A stretch of DNA of 13,459 nt. Origin: Chitinophagaceae bacterium. GTDB lineage: Bacteria; Bacteroidota; Bacteroidia; Chitinophagales; UBA10324. Every line of letters begins with the position of its first letter. The first letter of the stretch is position 1. The position numbers were made by a program, and so were the translations under genes. The stretch is from the NCBI GenBank assembly GCA_023251195.1, contig JAHEZG010000062.1, positions 1-13,459 of the forward strand, given 5' to 3'. Under the pieces are notes generated by a model, which had not been told where the DNA came from, made no database searches, and saw only the letters and a program-made list of their open reading frames with translations. This document shows positions 1-8,066 of the stretch, piece by piece.

Positions 1-380
1 TTCAATCCGAATTCAGCTAACAAACTGTTGAGCTTATTCTCTCGCTCATCATTTTTCAAATCCATAATTTCAAGCACAGCCATAATATTATCTTCCACAC
101 TTAGCTTGCGAAAGATGCTTGCTTCCTGTGGTAAGTAACCAATTCCAAGTTGAGCGCGCTTGTACATCGGCTCATTGGTAATTTCCAAATCATCTAAAAA
201 GATATGTCCTTCATCAGCTTTGATTAATCCGACAGTCATATAAAAAGTAGTGGTCTTTCCGGCGCCATTCGGCCCAAGTAATCCAACAATTTCTCCCTGC
301 TGAACCTGCACAGAAACTTTGTCTACAACCTTTCGACGGCGATATGCTTTTTCTAAATTTTCGGTACGAAGCAGTGACAT
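1..380 (-). CDS. lptB: LPS export ABC transporter ATP-binding protein LptB (partial, C-terminus cut by window edge)
   Basis: LptB is the cytoplasmic ATPase that powers extraction of LPS from the inner membrane in the LptB2FG complex. The first 126 residues are visible. They begin MSLLRTENLEKAYRRRKVV and contain a Walker A motif GPNGAGKT at about residues 36-43, followed by TTFYM, which is typical of LptB. The Q-loop YLPQE is at about residues 82-86. The ABC signature, Walker B and H-loop lie beyond position 1. The start is an ATG three bases after the recJ stop (TAA TTT ATG), in the same frame as recJ, so the two are very probably cotranscribed. No ribosome-binding site of the usual kind is seen. 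The family call is firm for an ABC ATPase. LptB rather than a related ATPase rests on the N-terminal sequence and on lptD and an lptA-like gene in the same window. Confidence 0.93.
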   Translation of the reverse strand, partial: MSLLRTENLEKAYRRRKVVDKVSVQVQQGEIVGLLGPNGAGKTTTFYMTVGLIKADEGHIFLDDLEITNEPMYKRAQLGIGYLPQEASIFRKLSVEDNIMAVLEIMDLKNDERENKLNSLLAEFGL

Positions 381-383
381 AAA

Positions 384-2090
384 TTAATTTCCATTTGCTT
401 TTATATCTCTCACATTTACTTCCAGTGATTTGGTATTGTTCCATTCATTTTCTTCCAATGAATAACACAAATCTATTGGCTGCTTGCTCTTCACAAGATT
501 TAAAAATTCTTCGCCGTTAAAAACAATTCCTTTCAATTGAAAAGGTGTTCCATCCATCATCAATGAAATTTTCAGGTGACCATTTCCAACTAAGCGACTG
601 TGTCCGGTATCAATCATTCCGCGGGTAACGAACACAGGTTTCATATTATGCGGACCGAAAGGAGAAAACTGTTTCAGTATATCATAAAATTTATTGCTGA
701 TATCCTTTGGCGAAAGTTCTGCATCAATATTTATTTGTGGAATCAATAACTGATCATCAATTGTATTTGATACAATTTCTTCAAACCGTGCAATGAAAGC
801 CGGAACATTTTCTTTCTTTAATGTTAAACCTGCCGCAAACATGTGCCCGCCAAATTGCTCCAGTAAATCACTGCAACTTTTTATTGCCTCATAAATATCA
901 TATCCGGCAACAGAGCGTGCAGACCCTGAAGCCACTCCATTGCTTTCAGTTAAAATAATAGTTGGCCGGTAATAATGATCCAACATTCTTGACGCCACAA
1001 TTCCAACAACTCCTTTATGCCAGTGTGATTGATAAAGCACTGTTGATTTTTTTTTCTGCTGGTCAATATCATTTACCAAAAGACTCAATGCTTCAGCTGT
1101 AATATTTACATCTACTTCTTTGCGCTCCTTGTTTTTTAAATTCAATGCGTCGGCATTGTTATCTGCCTGTTCTGAATGTTCCGAGATGAGCAGCTTCACT
1201 GCATGTCGCGCATCATCCATTCTGCCGGCAGCATTTATTCTGGGGCCGAGAGAAAAAACAATATCAGAAATGCTTAACTCTCTTTTCATTCCCGCAGCTT
1301 TAATCAATGCTTTCACGCCTTCACTCGGATGATGATTAAGTTGATTCAACCCTAAAAATGCCAGTACTCGATTCTCCCCCGAAACCGGAACAATATCGGC
1401 AGCAATACTGATGACTACCAAATCCAAGAACTTTGTTAATTCATTTTCATTTATTTCGTGCTTGATGATATATGCATGCATGAGTTTAAATCCAATTCCA
1501 CAACCGCTCAATTCTTTGAAAGGATAATTGCAATCACTTCTTTTCGGATCAAGCACTGCAATTGCTTTTGGAATTTCATCGCCCGGTAAGTGGTGATCAC
1601 AAATAATAAAATCAATTCCTTTTTCAGTAGCATATTCAACTTTATCAATCGCCTTTATACCACAATCCAATGCAATGATTAAGGTGAATCCGTTTTCTTT
1701 TGCCCAATCAATTCCCTGAAAAGAAATTCCGTAACCTTCCTTGTATCTGTCAGGTAAATAATAATCCATGTTTAAATAATAGCGACGGAGAAATGAATAA
1801 ACCCATGCAACAGAAGTTGTTCCATCCACATCATAATCACCATACACTAAAATTTTTTCTTTGCGTTGCATGGCTTCCTGAATGCGGTCAATGGCTTTTT
1901 CCATGTCCTTCATGAGAAACGGATCGTGCAGGTGTTCCCACTTCGGGCGAAAAAAATCTTTTGCTTCTTCATAAGTGGAAATACTTCGTTGCGTAAGCAA
2001 CTGACACAACACAGGATGTACTTTTAAAACACTCTGAAGATGTTCGGCTATTTCCTGATTAAAATCTTTTACAACCCAGCGTTTCTTCAT
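384..2090 (-). CDS. recJ: Single-stranded-DNA-specific exonuclease RecJ
   Basis: RecJ is a metal-dependent 5'-to-3' single-strand DNA exonuclease used in recombinational and mismatch repair. The 568 residues match the usual bacterial length. DHH-superfamily motifs are in order: YGDYDVDGTTS near residues 83-93, LDCG at 141-144, CDHH at 164-167, and ADIVP near 231-235. Next come GPRINAAGRMDDA near 282-294 and the DHHA1 parts GIVASR near 363-368 and GGHMFAAGL near 414-422. The expected acidic and histidine metal ligands are present. The start chosen is the ATG at 2090, which overlaps the galE stop in an ATGA arrangement. A longer reading from 2126 adds 12 unlikely residues inside galE. The gene lies between galE and lptB with almost no spacing, so it probably shares their transcript and is coupled to galE translation. 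Confidence 0.96.
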   Translation of the reverse strand: MKKRWVVKDFNQEIAEHLQSVLKVHPVLCQLLTQRSISTYEEAKDFFRPKWEHLHDPFLMKDMEKAIDRIQEAMQRKEKILVYGDYDVDGTTSVAWVYSFLRRYYLNMDYYLPDRYKEGYGISFQGIDWAKENGFTLIIALDCGIKAIDKVEYATEKGIDFIICDHHLPGDEIPKAIAVLDPKRSDCNYPFKELSGCGIGFKLMHAYIIKHEINENELTKFLDLVVISIAADIVPVSGENRVLAFLGLNQLNHHPSEGVKALIKAAGMKRELSISDIVFSLGPRINAAGRMDDARHAVKLLISEHSEQADNNADALNLKNKERKEVDVNITAEALSLLVNDIDQQKKKSTVLYQSHWHKGVVGIVASRMLDHYYRPTIILTESNGVASGSARSVAGYDIYEAIKSCSDLLEQFGGHMFAAGLTLKKENVPAFIARFEEIVSNTIDDQLLIPQINIDAELSPKDISNKFYDILKQFSPFGPHNMKPVFVTRGMIDTGHSRLVGNGHLKISLMMDGTPFQLKGIVFNGEEFLNLVKSKQPIDLCYSLEENEWNNTKSLEVNVRDIKANGN

Positions 2091-3136
2091 GTTTTGACTT
2101 CCGATATTTTTTTTGTCCAACGCCAAGCGCTTAGAATCATTTCATCTAACCCTTTCAGGTTTTTCCACCCGAGTTTTTCTACTGCCCTTTTATTATCAGA
2201 AAAAATTGCAGCAACATCACCCGATCTTCTGTCACCTATTTTATAATTCAATTTTTCTCCCGATAATTTTTCAAATGAATTTATCACTTCCAAAACGGAG
2301 TATCCTTTTCCGGTTCCTAAATTCATTACCTCAACATTCCAATTTCTGAATTTTCTTTTTTCAGCTGAAATTTCATTTTTCATCAGATACAGTAGTGAAA
2401 GAGAATGCGCTTCAGCAATATCCATAACATGAATGAAATCACGAATACAAGAGCCATCGGATGTTTCGTAATCATTACCATGAACTATCAACTCTTTCAT
2501 TTTGCCAAGTGCAGTATAAAAAACTGATGGAAATAAATTGGATGGGTTCCCGATTGGCAACTCGCCAATTTCAACTGAGGGATGCGCTCCAACGGGATTG
2601 AAATACCGCAGCATGATAAAACGGATATTGCAGGCATTGGCGGTATCAAAAATAATTTCCTCGCCAATTTGTTTGGTTCTACCATAGGGTGAAGCAGCCT
2701 CGGGCAACGGAGTTTCTTCATTCACCGGCAATGTTTTTACATTGCCATAAACTGAGCAGGAAGAAGAAAAAATAAAATTCGGCACACCAAATTGAACTGC
2801 GCATTCCAAAATATTTATTAAAGAAATTAAATTATTTCGGAAATATAAAAGCGGTTGTTCCACTGATTCGCCTACTGCTTTAAATGCCGCAAAATGTATA
2901 ATGCCGGTTATGTTTTTATTTTCTTCAAATATTTTTTTGGTGGCGGCTGAATCACATAAATCAATTTCATAATTCACAATTTCCTTTCCGGTGATTTTGC
3001 GTACACCTTCCAGCATTTTTTTATCAGAACGGGAAAAATTATCAATGGAAATAACTTCAAATCCTTTTTGAACCAAATCAACTATGGTATGACTTCCGAT
3101 GTAACCGCAACCGCCGGTAACCAATATTTTTTTCAT
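2087..3136 (-). CDS. galE: UDP-glucose 4-epimerase GalE
   Basis: GalE interconverts UDP-glucose and UDP-galactose in the cytoplasm and supplies galactose for LPS, capsule or glycoprotein sugars. The 349 residues are the normal length. The NAD-binding Rossmann motif TGGCGYIGSH is near residues 7-16. The catalytic region shows SSSCSVYGN near 124-132 and the YxxxK pair in SPYGRTK (Tyr151, Lys155). The long segment RYFNPVGAHPS is typical of GalE, as is IRDFIHVMDIAEAH. It follows the other epimerase gene by 19 nt and overlaps recJ by 4 nt (ATGA), so it sits in the middle of an operon. The ATG start falls in a small inverted repeat (3135-3156). A hexose other than galactose cannot be ruled out from sequence alone, but the match to GalE is strong along its length. 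Confidence 0.94.
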   Translation of the reverse strand: MKKILVTGGCGYIGSHTIVDLVQKGFEVISIDNFSRSDKKMLEGVRKITGKEIVNYEIDLCDSAATKKIFEENKNITGIIHFAAFKAVGESVEQPLLYFRNNLISLINILECAVQFGVPNFIFSSSCSVYGNVKTLPVNEETPLPEAASPYGRTKQIGEEIIFDTANACNIRFIMLRYFNPVGAHPSVEIGELPIGNPSNLFPSVFYTALGKMKELIVHGNDYETSDGSCIRDFIHVMDIAEAHSLSLLYLMKNEISAEKRKFRNWNVEVMNLGTGKGYSVLEVINSFEKLSGEKLNYKIGDRRSGDVAAIFSDNKRAVEKLGWKNLKGLDEMILSAWRWTKKISEVKT

Positions 3137-3156
3137 TCTTAATTTTATTTAAGAAT
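3135..3156. repeat. 8-bp inverted repeat over the galE start
   Basis: A perfect inverted repeat of arms ATTCTTAA and TTAAGAAT with a 6-nt loop fills the gap between the epimerase stop and the galE start. In the minus-strand transcript the 3' arm includes the first two bases of the galE AUG. Only one of eight pairs is G-C, so the hairpin is weak. It could lightly modulate galE translation or be chance in AT-rich DNA. Confidence 0.4.
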
Positions 3157-4085
3157 CAGAAATTACCAGATGAAATCACTTTCTTAATCCCTTCTTCAAT
3201 AGGCAACAACGGCCGGCCAAGTAATTCTTTCATCTTGGCGATATCGGGTTTTCGGCGTGTCATGTCTCCTTCTTTTAAGGGTGGAAGATGAACAATTTTT
3301 GATTTAGACTTGGTGAGTTTGATTATAAGTTTAGCTAAATCGATGATTGTAGTTTCTTTATCGTTTCCAACATTTACCACATCATTCAAAAACATATTTT
3401 TTGTGAGGGCATTGTAAGTTGTTTCAATATTATCATCGATGTAACAAAAAGTGCGGGTTTGTTTTCCATCGCCATATGCAGTGATTTCTTTGTTTTTCAA
3501 AGCAGCACGAATGAACTTCGACATCACAAAATCAGTGCTCTGTTTCGGCCCATAAGTGTTAAAGAAACGGAAGATGGTATAATCTAATCCGTATTCTTTT
3601 TTATAAGATTTAATAAATGCTTCACCCACATTTTTTACAATGGCATAGGGCAATTTTGAATTCAGCGGGGTAGTATCTTCATTTTGCGGGAACTCCACCG
3701 GCTCACCATAAACTTCTGATGATGATGAAAAGAAAATTCGTTTTACTCCTGTGTTTTTGCATAGCTCAAGCACATTTTTTATACCTTGGATATCATCGAG
3801 CACCATTACAGGATGCGAAAGGGTACGCTGAACACCAACAAGAGCGGCATAATGAAAAACATAATCGAAGGAATGCGACAACATCACCGCAGAAATATCA
3901 TTGTAATTATTTACATCTCCTTTTATGAATCGCCAGTTTTTAAATTGATGTGACGGCAGCTTTTCTTTTGAGCCGGTAATCAGGTTGTCAAAAATCACTA
4001 CATAATTTGTTGAATCCTTAACCAGTCGCTCTGCCAGGCAACTCGGAATGAATCCGGCGCCGCCTGTAATCAGTATTTTATTCAT
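3156..4085 (-). CDS. NAD-dependent epimerase/dehydratase (nucleotide-sugar SDR family)
   Basis: This is an extended short-chain dehydrogenase of 309 residues that acts on a nucleotide sugar, very likely in LPS or capsule precursor synthesis. The Rossmann motif near residues 7-15 reads TGGAGFIPS: the third glycine of the usual GxxGxxG is Pro14. The codon is CCG, two changes away from any glycine codon. The active-site region SSSSEVYG is near 120-127 and the YxxxK pair is Tyr147-Lys151 in LPYAIVK. Further family segments are RFFNTYGPKQ near 173-182 and GDGKQTRTFCYIDD near 205-218. The last resembles UDP-glucuronate decarboxylases and related 4-epimerases. The exact substrate cannot be read from sequence. 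It sits 12 nt after rfbA and 19 nt before galE, in the same operon. Family membership is sure; the specific reaction is open. Confidence 0.88.
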   Translation of the reverse strand: MNKILITGGAGFIPSCLAERLVKDSTNYVVIFDNLITGSKEKLPSHQFKNWRFIKGDVNNYNDISAVMLSHSFDYVFHYAALVGVQRTLSHPVMVLDDIQGIKNVLELCKNTGVKRIFFSSSSEVYGEPVEFPQNEDTTPLNSKLPYAIVKNVGEAFIKSYKKEYGLDYTIFRFFNTYGPKQSTDFVMSKFIRAALKNKEITAYGDGKQTRTFCYIDDNIETTYNALTKNMFLNDVVNVGNDKETTIIDLAKLIIKLTKSKSKIVHLPPLKEGDMTRRKPDIAKMKELLGRPLLPIEEGIKKVISSGNF

Positions 4086-4097
4086 CAGTTAAATTTT

Positions 4098-4958
4098 TTA
4101 TTCCAGAATGTCCATCAGGTATTTTCCATACCCACTTTTCAATAAAGGTTCAGCCAATTTTCGGAGCTGATTGTCATCAATGAATTTTTTCCGCCACGCT
4201 ATCTCTTCAATACATCCAACTTTTAATCCCTGCCGGTTTTCAATTACTTGCACAAATTGCGATGCCTGCATTAATGAATCAAATGTACCGGTATCTAACC
4301 AAGCTGTGCCACGGTCAAGCACTGCTACTTGCAATTTTCCACGCTTTAAATATTCCTTATTTACATCAGTAATTTCGTACTCACCACGCACGCCAGGTTT
4401 AATGTTCTTTGCAATTTCCACTACCGAATTATCATAAAAATAAAGTCCTGGAACTGCGAAATTTGATTTCGGTTCTTTTGGCTTTTCTTCAATGGAAAGT
4501 ACTTTCATGTCAGTATCAAATTCCACCACACCATATCGTTCGGGGTCTGAAACATGGTAAGCGAAAATAACTCCGCCTTCAGGTTGAGTATGATCCTGTA
4601 ACAATGACCCGAGTGCTGAACCATAAAAAATATTATCGCCAAGTACAAGAGCAACACTGTCGTTGCCGATAAATTTTTCGCCTATGACAAATGCCTGCGC
4701 AAGTCCGTTGGGTTTTTCCTGAACTGCATAGGTGAATTTACATCCGAACTGACTGCCATCGCCAAACAAATGTTCGAAACCGGGCAAGTCATGCGGAGTG
4801 GATATTATCAGCACTTCGTTTATTCCTGCCAACAGAAGAACCGACATCGGATAATAAATCATCGGTTTATCATAGATAGGCATCATTTGTTTACTAATGG
4901 CATAAGTGATTGGGTATAATCGTGTGCCGCTTCCGCCGGCGAGAATGATTCCTTTCAT
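4098..4958 (-). CDS. rfbA: Glucose-1-phosphate thymidylyltransferase RfbA/RmlA
   Basis: RfbA joins dTTP and glucose-1-phosphate to make dTDP-glucose, the first step toward dTDP-rhamnose and other dTDP-deoxysugars for surface polysaccharides. The 286 residues are the usual length. The nucleotidyltransferase signature GGSGTRLYP is at residues 8-16, followed by SKQMMPIYDKPMIYYPMS near 22-39. VLGDNIFYG near 105-113 carries the metal-binding Asp, and LDTGTFDSL is near the C-terminal third, as in RmlA. It is the first gene of the minus-strand operon, with a 161-nt gap upstream. The usual partners rfbB, rfbC and rfbD are not in the window, so the rest of the dTDP-sugar pathway must be elsewhere or the product feeds another route. 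The start is an ATG, and the protein begins MKGIILAGGSGTR as in the family. Confidence 0.95.
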   Translation of the reverse strand: MKGIILAGGSGTRLYPITYAISKQMMPIYDKPMIYYPMSVLLLAGINEVLIISTPHDLPGFEHLFGDGSQFGCKFTYAVQEKPNGLAQAFVIGEKFIGNDSVALVLGDNIFYGSALGSLLQDHTQPEGGVIFAYHVSDPERYGVVEFDTDMKVLSIEEKPKEPKSNFAVPGLYFYDNSVVEIAKNIKPGVRGEYEITDVNKEYLKRGKLQVAVLDRGTAWLDTGTFDSLMQASQFVQVIENRQGLKVGCIEEIAWRKKFIDDNQLRKLAEPLLKSGYGKYLMDILE

Positions 4959-5004
4959 GAATTAATCAATAGTGAAAAAAGTGTGCAGCATTTTTCTGCG
5001 CGAG

Positions 5005-5034
5005 CGAAAATAGAAATATTGGTTGGGATTGAAA
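5005..5034 (-). promoter_or_regulatory. Candidate promoter for the rfbA-recJ-lptB operon
   Basis: In the 161-nt gap upstream of rfbA the minus strand carries TTTC (5034-5031), 18 bases, then TATTTTCG (5012-5005) followed by C. This is close to the Bacteroidota pattern TTTG, 17-23 bases, TAnnTTTG, with one mismatch in each box. It would give a 5' leader of roughly 40 nt. Both matches are imperfect and the region is AT-rich, so this is tentative. I see nothing else definite in 4959-5119. Confidence 0.3.
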
Positions 5035-5119
5035 GTGTTTCAGTTTTTTTCACAATCCATGTTTGTAATATTATTTAATAAATAGCATTCAAATTTTTTG
5101 CTTCTAATCAAATAATTAT

Positions 5120-5425
5120 TCAGTACCAGAAATTTTCAATCCTGCTTGCAATCTCTAAATAAATCACTGCAATTGGTATATTTAATAAAACCATAACAAT
5201 TGTTTTTAAAATTTCTATTCGCTGCAATTTCACAAATATTAAATGAAACAATAGCACAACTAGTATGGAGATATTAATCAAAATTGCTGCAACAAAAAAA
5301 AAGAATCCAACTACTTCCCACATCCAATCATATGATAAAATATAGGCGAATAAAATTATTGTCTCGATAATGAAGGAAGCAAATGAGGTGATTCTTCCAA
5401 GTTTAATAATTGGATAAGATTCCAT
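5120..5425 (-). CDS. Small hypothetical membrane protein downstream of lptD
   Basis: I do not recognise this protein. It has 101 residues from the ATG at 5425. Two more are possible from a TTG at 5431, which directly follows the lptD stop codon. It is strongly hydrophobic with about three membrane segments: around residues 13-31, 36-64 (long enough to be one long or two short helices) and 72-93. Charged residues are few: a short basic stretch (FVKLQRIEILK) lies between the second and third segments, and the C-terminus is IASRIENFWY. There are no cysteines and no obvious catalytic motif. It begins within six bases of the end of lptD on the same strand, so it is probably cotranscribed with it. 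That hints at, but does not show, an envelope role. A 161-nt gap follows before rfbA. Confidence 0.6.
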   Translation of the reverse strand: MESYPIIKLGRITSFASFIIETIILFAYILSYDWMWEVVGFFFFVAAILINISILVVLLFHLIFVKLQRIEILKTIVMVLLNIPIAVIYLEIASRIENFWY

Positions 5426-5431
5426 TTTCAA

Positions 5432-7990
5432 TTAATAACTCCCCCAGGCCGAACTGCGCTTCACCAGTTTCAAATCCTGTAACACTGAGGATTTTACATT
5501 CAGATTTAGAAAATATCCTTGTCGGGTGCCGAACGGAATCCATGAAATTTTCATTTGCCAGCAATGCAGGTCGCGGTATATTTCAAGTGTGGTGTAGCTG
5601 AAATCCTTTCGTTTAAAATCATATCCGGATTGACCACTTATTTTCCATTTTTCAGTAAGGTTAAAATCAAAATTTACATTCAATGTTTGCGAGTAAATAT
5701 TAGTATCCTGTGCATTCACGATGTTTTTTCGAAGTGATAAAATATAGTTCACCGAAAAATTCCAGGGAATGTTAAAATCGGCATACGCCATTGGATTATT
5801 ATTTATCATTTCAAATTCATCCTGATTAAAATCAGTGACTTTATAATTGTTAATCGGCTTTTTTGTTTTACTGTGAAAAGTTGCTCCTGCACTTATGCTG
5901 GTTGATAGTAATCTTGCAATTTTATTTTGACTGTGCAGTAAAAATGAATTTATTCGTCTTCCACTTTCATTTATAGTGTATGGGTCAAAAACAGAATTAT
6001 ATCTGAGATTTATTTTATCAAAAAGTATAGTGCTGGCATTTAAATTAAAATAGCCAAGCTGAAAAGTATCAACTGCTAAATTGTAATTACTTGTTAAGGA
6101 GAGGTTATCGAGAAGTTTTATTTTTTTAACATTATTGATGGTATCTTTTTTTGAAAACACCTTCAATTCTAGTTGGTTGCTAAGCCCAAAATTTATCCCT
6201 CCGAATTTTCCATAAGAGGTTCCGCCAAACGGACTTTTTTCAAAAATGCTGTACAGTTGTGTGTTGCCTAATGAATCAACTTTTACCAATTTATAGGTTC
6301 CATATTTTGAAGCCCCAAAATCAGGGTGGTAGCTTACACCAACAGAAGGATTCATTACATGACGAATGGCTTTAATTTTTCCATGTTTGAAATTTTTTAT
6401 TCCATAAATGCGTGTGCTCATGCTGATTGCAGAGTTGTAATCGTATCCGGTTTCAAACCCTTTTACAGTATCAATACTGATTTCATCGCTGTCGGCATCC
6501 CAGTTTTTACGAATGCTTTGCAGGTACATTACCTGATTAAAAGTAAACGATGGCGAAATGTTTATGTATTTGAATAAATTAAATGAGGTGGAAATTGGTA
6601 TAGTGTGTTTTACTCCATTACTGAATTTTTGTAAAGTAGCCGGTTGAAATAACAATGAATCGTATTGCTGCACTTTATTTTCAGCCGTCAAAGAATAGGA
6701 AATGCCAATTTTCTCAAACCATTTTGCCGTTCCATTGCTGATTCTTTTTTTGAATGGTGTTATTCGGCTTATGCTGAAGTTTAGCGCCGGCAATTTTACA
6801 GCCACTAAATGCGTTTGTGTATTTTGATCGTGTCCCATGTTAATAGAGTAACTCATTTTACTGTTCATTACTCGTGAATAAGACACTGAAGATTTAAAAG
6901 TGTTACTCAAATAATCATTTGCATTGTAAGAATAAGTTTTATTAAAACTGCTGCTCCCTGCATTAACAGAAGCGCTGAATCGACCTTTCGGATTAGCTTT
7001 TGAATCCTGATTATAGTTCCACGAAACAAAAAAATCATTCTTCCTCGAAACCTGATTAAACTCAAGTAAATAGTTTCGTGTACGACCGAAACTCACGCTA
7101 AAATTGCCATTGAATTTGTATCGCTTACTATAAGTGGTTATGGCATTTAATTTCCAACTGCCTCTTGAATAAACATCGCCCCTCAACTGCAAATCATAAT
7201 AATTCCCCAATGCAAAATAATAGCCTCCATTGGTGAGGCCGAATCCCAGATCAGCACGCTGTCCGAACTCAGGCAACAAAATTCCGGATGCCCTGCTTTT
7301 GTGCAATGGAAAAATCGCGAACGGAACTATCAACGGAGTTGGCACATCTTCAATCACCAGGTGCGCCGGTCCTGATACAATTACTTTATCGGGCACCACT
7401 TTCATTTTGGAAGCACTGATGTAAAAATCAGGATGGTCTTTAAAATTGCAGGTGGTGTACTTATTATCTTTTGCGTAGTAACTGTTGTCTGCATTGCGCT
7501 TGACGGCTTCGCTGTGAATAAACCCTTCATCTTCCTGCGTGAAAACATTCAGCACTTTCGCGCGCTTGGTTTTAAAATTGAAAGTGATTTTATCTGCTTC
7601 GTAATTGTCTTCACCCTGTGTGAATTCAGGAAGCCCTGTTGTTTTAAGTGTAACACTGTCGTACAATCCCCATGCGCTTACTGTGTTTTCTTTCCAGTCG
7701 AGTTCAATAAAATATGCATTCAATGTGATGTCATCATACTTCACTACTGAATTATTGTAGAGTAAAATTTTTCTGTCCTTTACATCTGTTACAATGCTGT
7801 CATCTGCATTATAACTAACCGGAACATCAAGCGAATCTTTTGAAAGTTTAATGTGATAAGCGAGTGAATCGTTTTTGACAACAGGTGAATCTGTTACAGC
7901 AAAAAATAAATGTGAAGCTGAAATCGCATTGTTCCCAATGCATATCAACAACATTGACAGGAAAACTGTATGTTTCCAATGCCTGCTCAC
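5432..7990 (-). CDS. lptD: LPS assembly outer-membrane protein LptD
   Basis: LptD is the outer-membrane barrel, plugged by LptE, that inserts LPS into the outer leaflet. The 852 residues fit Bacteroidota LptD proteins. A signal peptide is seen at about residues 1-26: basic RHWKH, then a hydrophobic stretch ending in AISAS. The periplasmic OstA-type jellyroll spans about 60-215 (for example LYNNSVVKYDDITLNA and ITFNFKTKRAKV). The barrel follows, rich in alternating aromatic strands, and the chain ends in Tyr as barrel proteins often do. Mature protein has only two cysteines, Cys181 (TTCNFKDHPDF) and Cys810 (LHCWQMK). The start is GTG at 7990. The next ATG, 13 codons in, would lose the basic end of the signal peptide, and an in-frame stop lies just upstream. 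It is divergent from the amidase gene. No lptE gene is seen here. Confidence 0.92.
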   Translation of the reverse strand: MSRHWKHTVFLSMLLICIGNNAISASHLFFAVTDSPVVKNDSLAYHIKLSKDSLDVPVSYNADDSIVTDVKDRKILLYNNSVVKYDDITLNAYFIELDWKENTVSAWGLYDSVTLKTTGLPEFTQGEDNYEADKITFNFKTKRAKVLNVFTQEDEGFIHSEAVKRNADNSYYAKDNKYTTCNFKDHPDFYISASKMKVVPDKVIVSGPAHLVIEDVPTPLIVPFAIFPLHKSRASGILLPEFGQRADLGFGLTNGGYYFALGNYYDLQLRGDVYSRGSWKLNAITTYSKRYKFNGNFSVSFGRTRNYLLEFNQVSRKNDFFVSWNYNQDSKANPKGRFSASVNAGSSSFNKTYSYNANDYLSNTFKSSVSYSRVMNSKMSYSINMGHDQNTQTHLVAVKLPALNFSISRITPFKKRISNGTAKWFEKIGISYSLTAENKVQQYDSLLFQPATLQKFSNGVKHTIPISTSFNLFKYINISPSFTFNQVMYLQSIRKNWDADSDEISIDTVKGFETGYDYNSAISMSTRIYGIKNFKHGKIKAIRHVMNPSVGVSYHPDFGASKYGTYKLVKVDSLGNTQLYSIFEKSPFGGTSYGKFGGINFGLSNQLELKVFSKKDTINNVKKIKLLDNLSLTSNYNLAVDTFQLGYFNLNASTILFDKINLRYNSVFDPYTINESGRRINSFLLHSQNKIARLLSTSISAGATFHSKTKKPINNYKVTDFNQDEFEMINNNPMAYADFNIPWNFSVNYILSLRKNIVNAQDTNIYSQTLNVNFDFNLTEKWKISGQSGYDFKRKDFSYTTLEIYRDLHCWQMKISWIPFGTRQGYFLNLNVKSSVLQDLKLVKRSSAWGSY

Positions 7991-8066
7991 GATACTAAAG
8001 CGGATATTTTAGCGTTCAATTAAAAAAGATTTTTCACTCGTTAAACGACTGCGAAAGTAGATAATT
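7991..8066. promoter_or_regulatory. Divergent intergenic region between lptD and the amidase gene
   Basis: These 76 bases must carry, or overlap, the promoters for both directions. On the minus strand TACTTTCG followed by C (8059-8052) is one base from the -7 pattern TAnnTTTG and would give lptD a leader of about 55 nt, but no TTTG is seen at the right distance upstream. On the plus strand TATTTTAG (8005-8012) is an equally imperfect match for the amidase. A small palindrome CGTTAAACG lies near 8039-8047. None of these is strong alone. Confidence 0.35.

Noticed and set aside
2091..2126. Upstream extension of RecJ to a start at 2126
   Set aside because: It lies inside galE, adds residues unlike RecJ N-termini, and the ATG at 2090 has the ATGA overlap and gives the normal family length.
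2113..2349. Plus-strand open frame opposite galE
   Set aside because: It is antisense to GalE, with low-complexity Phe/Leu/Ser content expected of a shadow frame.
4098..4958. Full dTDP-rhamnose cluster
   Set aside because: Only rfbA is present; neither neighbouring epimerase has the RfbB or RfbD motifs, and rfbC is absent from the window.
7433..7750. 105-residue open frame on the plus strand within lptD
   Set aside because: It is antisense to a well-supported gene, has no recognisable domain and no separate promoter or spacing evidence.
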